This document shows, piece after piece, positions 54,891-64,000 of a DNA stretch of 64,000 nt. Origin of the DNA: Thinopyrum elongatum (taxonomy: Eukaryota; Streptophyta; Magnoliopsida; Poales; Poaceae); the NCBI GenBank assembly GCA_011799875.1, contig CM022302.1:302757048-302821047 (forward strand), read 5' to 3'. Every line of letters starts with the position of its first letter. The stretch's first letter is position 1. The notes under the pieces were generated by a model that searched no databases, was not told where the DNA came from, and saw only the letters and a list, made by a program, of their open reading frames with translations. A program made the translations under genes and the position numbers.

Positions 54891-55064
54891 CCGACTACTC
54901 ACCCTAAATAGGGATACGTGCTCCTCATTTGCCTTCTTCTGGTGGAGGATTATGTCCCTAGGGTGCACAATTTTGCACACGAAATTCCATGGGAGGCCGA
55001 GGAGCATAAAATACAGGGCACGTCATTTTAGGCTCAACCAGGCACCGTCCACCCAAAGCCTTGT

Positions 55065-56310
55065 TGTAGGATCAAAGAAGATAGGTCTAGATGGGGCGGT
55101 GAATAGACACTTAACCAACGAAAGGTGCAGATTTTAGTTTTCTTGAAACTTAGGCAGATTTTGGCACAAATTAAGATAACACCAAGACTTTCTACACATG
55201 CATATCTAGAGATAGAGTAGCGGAAATAGCAAATCATGCAATTGTGCAGAAAGTAAGGGGTAGTGTCAGAAGATCAAGCGCAATGAAGACACGGTGATTT
55301 TTGGCATGGTTCCGATAGGTGGTGCTATCGTACGTCCACGTTGATGGAGACTTCAACCCACAGAGGGTAACGGTTGTGCGATTCCACGGAGGGCTCCACC
55401 CACGAAGGGTCCATGAAGTAGCAACCTTGTCTATTCCACCATGGCTTCCGTCCATGAAGGACTAGCCTCACTATGGTAGATCTTCATGAAGTAGGCGATC
55501 TCCTTGCCCTTACAAACTCCTTGATTCAACTCCACATGATCTTGGAGGCTCCCAAGTGACACCTAACAAATCTAGGAGACACCACTCTCCAAAAGGTAAT
55601 AGATGTTGTGTTGGTGACGAACTCCTTCCTCTTATGCTTCAAATGATAGTCTCCTCAACACTCAATCTCTCTCTCTCATAGATTTGGCTTGGGTAGGAGA
55701 AGGATTGGAGTGGAAAGCACCTTGAAGAGGCTAGAAATCAAGGTTCAAATGGTACTAATGGAGTCTCTTGATCTCAACACATGAGTTGGTGGTTATCTTC
55801 AGAAAATGAATGGTGGAAGTTTCATTTTGTTCTGATGGCTCTCTTAGAGAGAAAGTGGTGGTGGAGGGGTATAAATAGGCAGCACAAAAAATCCAACCGT
55901 TACAAGTCTTTGACCCAACTCGGTGGCACCGATATGAAAATGTTGGTAAGACCGACTAGTGCAAAAGACGTGACTATTAGTCTTTTCGGTGAGACCGATT
56001 ATACCATCCTGGTGGGATCAAAGTGCAATGGCTAGGGCAGAGCCACGTCTTGGTTATTCTGATCGTGTTGTCCCGGTGATTCCGAAATGAAACGACTTCA
56101 TTACAGAAACTTGGCAAAGCCTTCTCGATGGGACCGGGAACCAATTCGGTCAGACCATTTTTTTAGGATTTTGGCTGTGGCAGTAGAATGATCAACTCGG
56201 TGGGCCCGAAATATATTGTATCAATGGGACCGAAATGATGAATTAGGGTTTGGACAGATGTGTTTGTGGGGAAGTGATGGAGGGTTTTTGGAGCAATATC
56301 AGTGAGCACC
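55065..56310 (-). repeat. Truncated LTR of the same Copia family as the solo LTR
   Basis: Left end TGTAGGATC at 55065, as in the solo LTR at 19309. It shares GGAGACTTCAACCCACAGAGGG and the TCGGTNNNACCGA dyads (55918-56235). The right side stops near 56310 without the GCACTTTCA end, where Copia B pol begins. The left neighbour is Gypsy sequence. No target duplication can be tested. Confidence 0.7.
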
Positions 56311-57590
56311 ATTTTCCTCAGATTCACCAGCATGATTTTCTTCACGGTCTGGAATAACTTCTTCAGCAGGTTCTTCAGTGGGAATGACATCCTCAGTAAC
56401 CTTGAGCTTGATGGATTCTTCAGGAGGTACTGCACATCTATGGTTTCAATAACCTTGTGGTGATAGGTGTTGAAGACTCTGTAGGTGTGCGAGTCCTTTC
56501 CATAACCAAGCATAAAACACTCATGTGCTTTCGGTGCAAATTTAGAATTGTGATGAGGATCTCTAATCCAACATTTAGCACCGAAGACATTGAAATAACT
56601 CACATTGGATTTCTTGTCAGTGAGGAGCTCATATAAAGTTTTCTTGAAGAATTTGTGAAGATATACCCTGTTGATGATGTGGCACGCAGTATCAATAGCC
56701 TCAGGCCAGAAGTGACGAGGCGTCTTGTATTCATCAAGCATTGTGCAAGCCATCTTAATAAGACAAGAGTCCTGTTCTTGTGCTCCACGACGCCATTCTG
56801 CTCAGGAGTGTATGGGGCAGATAACTCATGAGTAATACCAAGTTCATCAAGATAGTCATCAAGACCAGTGTTCTTGAACTCGGTCCCATTGTCACTCTGG
56901 ATATGCTTGATCTTCACACCGAAATTCGTCGAGGCCCTTGAGAAAAATCGTTTGAAGACTTCTTGCACTTCAGTTTTGTAAGTGATGATATGCACCCAGG
57001 TGTAACAAGAATAATCATCAACAATAACAAGGCCATATAGAGATGCTGCATTTGTTAGTGTGGCATAATGAGTGGGTCCAAAGAGGTCCATGTGAAGCAA
57101 TTCAAACGGACGAGAGGTACTCATGATAGTCTTTGAGGGATGCTTGGATCTGGTCATCTTTCCAGCCTCACAAGCCCTGCAAAGATGGTCTTTGAGGAAT
57201 TTCACACCCTCGATGCAAATGACGTGCTTCTTCTTCGCCAGTGTGTGCAAGTTCCTCATCCCAGCAGGACCTAGTCGTCGATGCCATAGCCAGCCTTCTG
57301 AAGCTTTTGCATGTAGACATGTGGCAGGTTGTGGTCCTGCAAAGAAATCAACAATATACAAGTCTCCTCTCCTAAAGCCTTCGAAGACTTTGGAATTATC
57401 AGATTCCATGAGCACTATGCAGCAATATTTGCCAAAGACGTCAACCATATCAAGATCACAAAGCATTGAGACAGACATGAGGTTGAATCCGAGGGACTCG
57501 ACAAGCATGACTTTGTCCATGTGTCGATCCTTTGAGATTGCAACCCTACCTAGACCCAATACCATTCTTTTTTCCTTTGTCAATGTAGGT
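56311..57590 (-). pseudogene. Copia B integrase
   Basis: The GAG-pre-integrase motif LWHRRLGPAGMRNLHTLAKK and the zinc region CRACEAGKMTRSKHPSK come first. The core has FELLHMDLFGPTHYATLTNA (first Asp), HIQSDNGTEFKNTGLDDYLD (second Asp) and SAPYTPEQNGVVEHKNRTL (Glu). A frameshift follows at about 56755, then DEYKTPRHFWPEAIDTACHI and FNVFGAKCWIRDPH. It ends in acidic linker near 56311, where the truncated LTR begins. The catalytic residues are present. Confidence 0.85.
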
Positions 57591-57943
57591 AATATGCTTC
57601 AGATGTGATGGAGATAGAGGAGAGTCCATCAGTAAGTTTTTGTCACCGGTCATGTGATTTCTACATCCACTATCGAGGACCCACTCAGTAGCTTTGAGAG
57701 ATTCATCCTGCAGACGAATTAGTGGCATCTTACGAACTCATATACTTCATAGTGAAGAATATGACATCAAATTCATTAGATAGAATTTCATCAAGTAGTG
57801 CAGTATATATAGCAGTATAAGGACATGAGAAATGAGTAATTCATTTCTTCATGATTAGCTTGCATCCTTTCAAGCATTCTCAGGTCTCCAGCAAATTCAT
57901 CAGACGTTCAAGTTCGTCTGGAGACCTGACCCTGCATAAGAGA
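57591..57943 (-). pseudogene. Copia B aspartic protease
   Basis: Starts within ATEWVLDSGCRNHMTGDKNL, the Copia DSGC active-site motif with the usual NHMTG after it (57728-57546). Upstream to 57943 the frame is broken. It lies between gag and integrase in the normal Copia order. Confidence 0.75.
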
Positions 57944-60517
57944 TTAGTTCTTTTTCTTCACCACCCACATCAGGAGGGGTGGCAAAGAGTTCATCATTCT
58001 GCGAGCTCCATAAGAGAAAGATGGCATTGAAGCCAGTGCACTTCGTTTCATAGAAGAGGGGTTAGAGTATGCATATGAATAAGCAGAGAAATTCTTCGAG
58101 GACTTATGAACATATTGATTTGAAGAATAATGCACATATTCATAACTCCTAGATTTTCCCTGTGAAACAGATGCATTAGCACGATGATGATTATATGAGG
58201 AATTTGACCCATGGGAGGACTTGGATCCATATGAGGAATTTGATCCATATGAAGACTTTGGTCCATATGAAGAACTTGATCTGGAGTTCCTATTCTTCAC
58301 TGGTGGTGTAATGAGGACATTCACCTGAAGACTTTCAAGGCACCTTTTAGGAACCTAGATTTTCTTCATAGGAGGATCGTTCCTACAGTTAGTTCCAACA
58401 TATCTAGCAAATACCTCACCATTCTGATTCTTGAACAGTTTATACTTGGAGTCAAATGACTGATCAGATGAATATGAAGATTCACATGTAAAGGCAGATA
58501 AAGTAGATGGATCTATGGGAGGTCCTTTTGCAGCAACCCATGTGGTTTTGGGATACTGCTCAGGTTTCCAGTAGGACCCATCAGCATTAAGTTTCCTCTC
58601 AAAGGAAATACCCTCTTTCCTAGGATTCCTGTTCAAGATCTGCTTTTTAAGCACATCACAAAGAGTCTGATGCCCTTTGAGGCTTTTGTACATGCCTGTC
58701 ACATACAATTCCTTCAACCCTGCATTTTCATCAGTGATACTTGTGGTATCCTCAGATGAGGAATTTGTGACCACAGAGATAGTTGAAGAATTTGCAGCAA
58801 TAGAAGGATTTGAACATTCAGGTGAAGAATTAGCAGATTCACGTTCAATGCATTTCAAACATGGTGGAATGAATTCTTCCTGAGCGGAGCTGATCTATTG
58901 AGCAAGAAATGAATCATTTTCCCTTTGAAGATCATCATGACTCACCCTTAGTTTTTCAAGATCTTGCTTTCTTTGAAGAAATTCATAAGAAACCATCTCA
59001 TGATCGGCTAAGAGTGTTTCATGACAACCTTGAAGGTTATCAAACTTAGACTGTAGTCGTTGAAGATTATCAGTCAGGGTTTGAGTTCGATTTAGTTCCT
59101 CACCCAACAGGTCATCACTTTTGTCTAGCAAATTCTGAACCTTTTCCAAAGCTTTTTGTTGTTTCATGGCAATATTAGCAAGTTTGGAATAGCTAGGCTT
59201 TAGATTGTCATCAGATTCATCCTCACTTGATTAAGAGGAGGGATATTTGAGTACCTTGGCACCTTTTGCCATTAAGCAATAGGTGGGAGCGAAGTCATCG
59301 TTGCCATCGTCAGCAGTGTTGGAGTCGTCATTTTCTTTATAGTTGAAGATGGACTTGCTGATGAACGCAGTAGCGAGAGCTAGGCTCGCCACACCAGACT
59401 CTGACTCCTCAGATTCCTCATCTTCCTCATTTTCTTCAGATTCAGCTTCACAATCCATTTCCTTGCCGATAAAAGCCTGAGCCTTTCTGGAACTGCTCTT
59501 CTTGTGAGATGAAGACTTGGAAGATTTTGACGATCAGGACTTTGAAGATTTCTTCTTTTTCTTCGAGTCATCAGAACTGTCAGCCTTGTACTTCTTCTTC
59601 TTTGATTCCTTCACCCCTTGAGGACAATCAACCATGTAGTGACCTATCTTCTTGCATTTGTGGCAAGTCCTTTTCTTGTACTAATGGGATGAAGAATCTG
59701 ATCTCATGTCATCACCTCTTGAAGATTTTCGAAAGCGGCCACGCCTTGAGAACTTCTGGAATTTCATCACGACAATTGCTAGCTCCTGACTTAGTTCTTC
59801 AGGATCACCAAGGCTGCTATCAGAATCTTCCCATTCATATGAGGAAATTGCCTTGGCCTTCAATGCACGTGATCTTCCATAGCTTGGCCCGTAGAGGTCT
59901 CTCTTCTCAGCTAGTTGGAATTCATGAGTGTTCAGTCTCTCAAGGATATCAGCAGGATCTAGTGACTTATAGTCTCCTCGTTCTTGAATCATCAGTGCTA
60001 GTGTATCGAATGAGGAATCTAGAGATCTCAGCAATTTCTTCACCACCTCATGGTCAGTGATGTCAGTGGCACCAAGTGCTTGAAGCTCATTGGAGATATC
60101 AGTGAGGCGGTCGAAGGTTTGCTGAACATTTTCGCTTTCGAGTGTTTTGAAGCGGTTGAAGAGATTGCGAAGAACGTCAACTCGAGAGTCACATTGGGTT
60201 GAGACTCCTTCGTTGACCTTGGACAGCCTATCCCAGATAAGCTTTGCAGTCTCCAAAGCACTCACTCTATTGTACTATCCTTTGCTCAGATGGTCACATA
60301 TGATATTCTTCGCTTGAGAACCGAGTTTCTTGAATCTCTTCACATCAGCAGCATTCACGGAGGGAGTGATGGAGGGAACGCCATTTTCCACAACGTACCA
60401 GAGATCATTGTCAATTGCCTCAAGATGCATGCGCATCTTGTTCCTCCAGTAGGGGTAGTCTGTCCCATCGAAGGTAGGACACCCAGCCGAGACCTTGATC
60501 ATTCCTGCAGTCGACAT
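57944..60517 (-). pseudogene. Copia B gag
   Basis: Starts at 60517 (MSTAGMIKVSAGCPTFDGTD). The UBN2-type gag region reads YPYWRNKMRMHLEAIDNDLW, VSALETAKLIWDRLSKVNEG and LNRFKTLESENVQQTF-like sequence down to 59700. A zinc knuckle with CHKCKKIGHYMVDC spacing is near 59650. Then come an acidic serine-rich part, a coiled coil (59167-58895: LDKSDDLLGEELNRTQTLTD) and a Ser/Tyr-rich repeat (58270-58190, units of about six residues, SSYGSN/SSYGSK). Stops at 60266-60268 and 59680-59682 and several frameshifts break it. The extended gag fits the SIRE type. Confidence 0.78.
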
Positions 60518-60567
60518 AACTAAAACTCCAGGTGGTTAAACCAAAATCACACAGAACAAGGGAGTAC

Positions 60568-60583
60568 CTTGCTCTGATACCAA
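60568..60583 (-). promoter_or_regulatory. Primer-binding site of Copia B
   Basis: TGGTATCAGAGCAAGG on the minus strand. TGGTATCAGAGC is complementary to the 3' end of plant initiator tRNA-Met, the usual Copia primer. It sits one base beyond the LTR end. Confidence 0.9.
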
Positions 60584-61047
60584 TTGAAAGTGCGTTATAT
60601 CGACTAGAGGGGGGTGAATAGGCGATTTTTACAAATTCGTCACTTGAAGAAATACTACTTGAGGAATTAGCTAAGTGACGAACTACAAGTAGCAGAGAAA
60701 ATACTCAGGTTCATGCATAACAAAGCAGTAGCATAGTCATCATGATGAAATGAAGCATACACAAAGCACAAGTAGCGTGACAAGAGGATAAGCAGGCAGA
60801 AGACAAGATGACTGAAGAATTGGGTTGAGGAAATTGAGAAAATCTTCAGTCAAAGTCTTCAAACAGTAACGATCAAGTTGAATAGCAAGTATGCGAGGAA
60901 ATGAAAGGGTTGAGGAAATAGACCAGTAGCTCGGTGAAGACAGTGATTTGGTAGACCAGTTCCAACTGCTGTGACAGTTGTACATCTGGTTGGAGCGGCT
61001 TGGTATTTAAACCAAAGGACGCACAGTCCGAGGACACACAGTCCTTA

Positions 61048-62140
61048 GAGCATCTCCAGCCGTTGAGCCCCCCAGGAAGCATTTTTTTCGCTGCTTGGGG
61101 GGGCTGCCGGCAAAAAATTTAGCTTGGGGGTGAAAAAATTTCCACTCGTTGCGCCCCCACCCTTATCCAGACGGCTCGTCTCTCCTCTACTCGGCCATGC
61201 TGCCTCCACCTCCATGGCCACCTGCTTCTGCTCCTCCTCCTTCTCTCCACCCGACCTCGCCGCCGTCCATTCACCCCCATCTCCTTCCTCTCGCCGCCGC
61301 CGTCGCCGGAGGTGGAGCTGCAGAGCGAGGAGCACCGGTGGCACGTACGACCACAACCCGCTGCTGCAGCCACCTCCGGACCTGCGCTTCCCACTGCGCC
61401 TCCCCGTCCAGGACGGCGGCAGCAGTGGCAGCCGGCTCCACATCATCTCCGGCACGGCGAAACCGACGCTGGCGAAGGAGGTCGCGTGCCACCTGGGCCT
61501 CGAGCTGGTGCAGATCAAGATCAAACGGTTCGCCGACGAGGAGCTGTACGTGCAGCTACAGGAGAGCGTGCGCGGCAGCGACGTGTTCTTGGTGCAGCCC
61601 ACCAGCGTAGCGTCTTCCTCGCCATCTCGCACTGGAACCCGCTGGGGGTCCCCTCCTCGGCCACGCGGCGGAGCACCCTGTGTCATGGCCGCCCGCCTCC
61701 TTGTGTGCGTGCCCAGTGCTTGAATCGCTAGAGGCAGAGGCCCCCTTGCATGTGCCCCCATCGACGGCCGGAGGCGGGACGCGGGCCGGCGTGTAAAGGC
61801 GGGGCACGGGCGGACCCGGCCGGGCACGGGCGACGGCAAGCGGGAGAGAGAAGCGGGTGGGGAGAGAGAAGGTGGGGTTTGTGCTGCGAGGAGAAAGCGA
61901 CGGGGGGAGAGAAGGTGGGGAGGAGATGTGGCTGCAGGTGGGTCACATGACGCAAAAAAATAGCGCCGGCCTCCCCAGCTGCCCCCCGGGGGGCTAGGTT
62001 TGGGGTGGGATCGCCGGGGCTAATTTTAGCCAAATTCGGTGAAAAACAAGGATTTGGGGGCGTGAGTGGGGCGTTTTTTTATTGCCGGGGCTAAAAAAGT
62101 GGTCCTGGGGGTGTTCTTGGGGGGACGGCTGGAGATGCTC
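61048..62140 (+). mobile_element. Non-autonomous Harbinger-like DNA transposon carrying a host gene fragment
   Basis: 1093 bp with perfect 16-bp terminal inverted repeats GAGCATCTCCAGCCGT (61048-61063; reverse at 62125-62140) and the 3-bp target duplication TTA (61045-61047 and 62141-62143). A TTA duplication is typical of PIF/Harbinger elements. It is very GC-rich compared with the surrounding Copia LTR, and has no transposase. Inside is part of a PRPP synthetase gene (61214-61605) plus unassigned GC-rich sequence (61606-62000). It was inserted after the Copia LTR. Confidence 0.82.
61214..61605 (+). pseudogene. Captured fragment of a plastid PRPP synthetase gene
   Basis: Ribose-phosphate pyrophosphokinase makes PRPP for nucleotide, His and Trp synthesis. 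The fragment opens with MATCFCSSSFSPPDLAAVHS, a Ser/Arg-rich plastid-transit-like leader, then LRFPLRLPV. The conserved start of the enzyme follows: LHIISGTAKPTLAKEVACHL, LELVQIKIKRFADEELYVQL, QESVRGSDVFLVQPT. The family is normally over 300 residues, so only the first part is present; after QPT the reading frame enters unrelated sequence and stops at 61723. The usual FADGE motif reads FADEE. No intron is seen in this part, which may simply be one exon. Confidence 0.85.
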
Positions 62141-63171
62141 TTACCGTATTCTCCTTGAGCTAAGGTCACACAGACCTCGCCCAATCACTCGTGGTAAGTC
62201 TTCAGGTGACTTCCAAACCTTCACAGACTTGGTCACTTCGCGATCCACAATTCCTCTTGGATGCTCTAGACCATGACGCCTAACCGTCTGGAAGATGCAC
62301 AATCTGCGAAGGTAACATGCATCAGTTCCACACAGGAACAATCTCTTCAATGATGCTCAATCACTTTGGGTTTTAGGTGCTGGGGTTTGGGTTTTTCCTC
62401 ACTGATGATTTTCTCTCAAATTCCTCGGAGGATGGGATACTCTAAATGACAAGTGTCAGTTTCTCTCGGAGAAGCCAACCAGCTAGTGGTTGAGGGGGGC
62501 GGCTATTTATAGCCAGGGAGTAGTCCGCATGATAAGACATAAATGCCCTTCAATGATATGACCGTTAGGTGGATAAGATATTTGGGACAGCTGGCGCGTA
62601 GCACAGCAACGGTCGGAAATTTGAGCTCTCAAATTCCTCAGGGCTATCTGTTCCTCACTTGTAGGCAATCCGCACTGGCGAATTCCTAATTCCTCAGTCA
62701 GAACAAATTCCTCAGAGACCAGAAGATCTTCGTCTCTGTCACTGAAGAAATTGACTGAACTATATGAGATTTCCAAAGGCTTCACTCGAAGGATTGGGTA
62801 GGTGTAGGATTTGAGATGAGCATCACTTGGAAACTTTTCCTTAGTTTTACCTAGACCCCCTTTAACAATACGATGTTTCCTATGAATCAAGAAAGAGAAA
62901 ATGAAACTATGAAAACAAAAGTCTTCGTGCTTCATAATGCTCGCATCAATATCAATGTCTTTAAGGTCACACCAATTTCCTCATTTTCAAAGTCTTCAAG
63001 AAAACCAAAGTCTTCAAATAAAGACATTCATTTTTAGGGGTCGACTTTCTTCAGAAATATCAAACTCCTCAGAGACTTATAGAACCTGTGTGCACTCACA
63101 AACACATTAGTCCCTTAACCTATAAGTCTTCAATACACAAAAATCACTAAGGGGCACTAGATGCACTTACA

Positions 63172-64000
63172 GCGAGCTCCCGCTCAAGGATGCCAAGGTC
63201 CGTCTCGCGTGTCACCAGCTCCTCCTCGCGGGCGGAGAGGGTGTCCCTCTGTGTTTGGAGTTGCCATTCCAGTGCCACATTCTGGTTCCGGATCTCCTGC
63301 TCACGGGCTTCCACTGCTTCACATCGTCGGTCCACTGCCTCGGCCTCCTGAAGAGCGCGCTCATGGGCTGCCTTCGCCTCTTCAATGGACGCCTCGCCCT
63401 TCACACGAGCGGCCTCGTTCTTGCGGTGGCCCAGCTTAACGGCGACTTCGAGCTGATGCCACCCATGCGCCAAGTGTAGGCGCTCTGCAGCAAGGCGAGC
63501 TTCAACGTCCTAGAGCTCCGCCCCAAGCTAGCCTAGCGCAACCATGGCGTTCTGCAGAACCCTGTGCCTGAGCGTGGTATGGCTACTCATGAGCGCCAAA
63601 GTCCAATCCAGGCTCAGCCCCCCTCGCCATCCAGCGAAGCGGCTAGTGGAGTCCCGGCGCCGTTCGCCGGGGGCATGGGGCCCGTGGGGGTCTCTGTCGA
63701 CTGGCCTCATCGAGGCAACACGCCCAGCAGGATTGGCGCATCGTCGCCGGTGGCCACGTGCCACATCGCATCGCCCAGGCCATCCGAGCCGCCCCCGCTG
63801 CCCGCGGAGCGAGGTGTAGTGGCGGGTGACCCCGTCTCCGCCGTGGCGGCGCCGGCCCTCGCGATGGGTAGTGCGGGAACCCTGAGGCGGTCTCCCAAGG
63901 GAGCCACAGGAGGCGTTGCCTACCCTGCGCCTTGCGCGAGTTTGGCACCGACCAGATCGGGGGCTTCTCCCTGCCTTTTTCCGCTCAAAGAGGACCTGCG
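63172..64000 (-). pseudogene. Coiled-coil protein fragment, resembles a Tat antisense gene
   Basis: From 63515 to 63172 the minus strand encodes a heptad-rich stretch (VEARLAAERLHLAHGWHQLE, ARVKGEASIEEAKAAHERAL, LQEAEAVDRRCEAVEAREQE, ARREELVTRETD-like) that is cut by the Copia B LTR at 63171. Further right, frames with ATGDDAPILLGVLP and PMPPANGAGTPLAASLDGEG are broken by stops. The composition and coiled coil resemble the C-terminal half of the antisense genes at 11159 and 36414, but I see no Transposase_28 domain. It could equally be a host gene fragment. Confidence 0.45.

Larger units (their letters stand above)
50881..55064 (+). mobile_element. Fatima-like Gypsy gag-protease fragment
   Basis: Plus-strand piece with gag (50890-52590) and protease (54145-54890), interrupted by a solo LTR (52600-54139). 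Neither LTR, nor RT nor integrase is present. It lies between Copia A and a truncated Copia LTR. The protease resembles the one at 9238-9719, so the two are from the same or sister families. Confidence 0.72.
56311..63171 (-). mobile_element. Copia B (SIRE-like), 5' half
   Basis: Minus-strand element with 5' LTR (60585-63171, carrying a DNA transposon), primer-binding site (60568-60583), gag (60517-57944), protease (about 57750-57600) and integrase (57583-56311). RT, RNase H and the 3' LTR are missing on the left side. It is distinct from Copia A, because its LTR sequence and ends are different. Confidence 0.82.
60585..63171 (-). repeat. 5' LTR of Copia B with inserted DNA transposon
   Basis: On the minus strand it starts TGTAAGTGCATC (63171) and ends CGCACTTTCA (60585), next to the primer-binding site. 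TATA box TATAAATA on the minus strand at 62504-62511. Without the 1.1-kb insertion at 61048-62143 it would be about 1490 bp. Right of 63171 is unrelated coding sequence. Confidence 0.82.

Noticed and set aside
61750..62033. GC-rich open frames on both strands in the DNA transposon
   Set aside because: Composition alone produces them; no recognisable domain and no start context.
61045..62143. Mutator (Pack-MULE) or CACTA identity for the gene-carrying transposon
   Set aside because: The duplication is 3 bp (TTA), not 9 bp, the inverted repeats are short, and the ends are GAGCATC rather than CACTA.
46688..63171. Copia A and Copia B as one long element with nested insertions
   Set aside because: The 3' LTR of A (starts TGAAAGCAC, with TCGGT dyads) and the 5' LTR of B (starts TGTAAGTGC, ends CGCACTTTCA, no dyads) are different sequences, so they are two elements.
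1..64000. tRNA, rRNA or organelle-derived DNA
   Set aside because: I looked for cloverleaf-like segments and conserved rRNA words on both strands by eye and found none; short ones could be missed without a covariance search.

Overview
This is plant nuclear DNA made almost entirely of nested, broken transposable elements. The Gypsy and Copia family types (Tat-lineage elements with antisense genes, an Athila-lineage element of the Sabrina type, SIRE-like Copia elements) point to a large grass genome, most likely a Triticeae species (wheat, Aegilops, rye or barley). I see no rRNA, tRNA or CRISPR, and no host gene that is clearly free of transposon context.

Left part (1-15514). A minus-strand LINE with ORF1 and ORF2, both decayed, runs off the left edge. 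Next is a minus-strand gene for a B3 DNA-binding-domain protein (6947-7678) with its own TATA box. About 590 bp upstream of its start lie the polypurine tract and truncated 3' LTR (8269-9186) of a plus-strand Tat-type Gypsy element. A Fatima-like Gypsy element (9187-15514, plus) follows. It has a protease remnant, no RT or integrase, a decayed antisense gene of the Transposase_28 type (11159-14461, minus) and a 3' LTR (15026-15514).

Middle part (15515-46687). An Athila-lineage element on the minus strand is cut by a perfect solo Copia LTR (19309-20869, target duplication ATGTA). Its 5' LTR is split by a large minus-strand Tat element (22782-46142, called outer here). The outer element is in turn split by a second, opposite-strand copy of the same Tat family (25816-36127, called inner) with a CCCCC target duplication. 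Each Tat copy carries gag, protease, RT, two RNase H domains and integrase on one strand. On the other strand, starting just inside the 3' LTR, each carries an intron-containing gene with its own TATA-like box. In the outer copy that gene is interrupted by the inner element and resumes 10.3 kb later. Both copies are inactivated by stops and frameshifts, and the inner one has also lost most of integrase.

Right part (46688-64000). The 3' half of a SIRE-like Copia (A, minus) is followed by a Fatima-like gag-protease fragment (plus) holding a solo Athila-type LTR, then a truncated Copia LTR, then the 5' half of a second SIRE-like Copia (B, minus) with its 5' LTR. A 1.1-kb DNA transposon in that LTR, with 16-bp terminal inverted repeats and a TTA target duplication, carries the plastid-targeting and N-terminal part of a phosphoribosyl-pyrophosphate synthetase gene. 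The window ends in a coiled-coil fragment that resembles another Tat antisense gene.

The most interesting points are the B3 gene in the antisense-gene position of a Tat element, the gene-capturing Harbinger-like element, and the repeated design of promoter-bearing, spliced antisense genes in the Tat elements.
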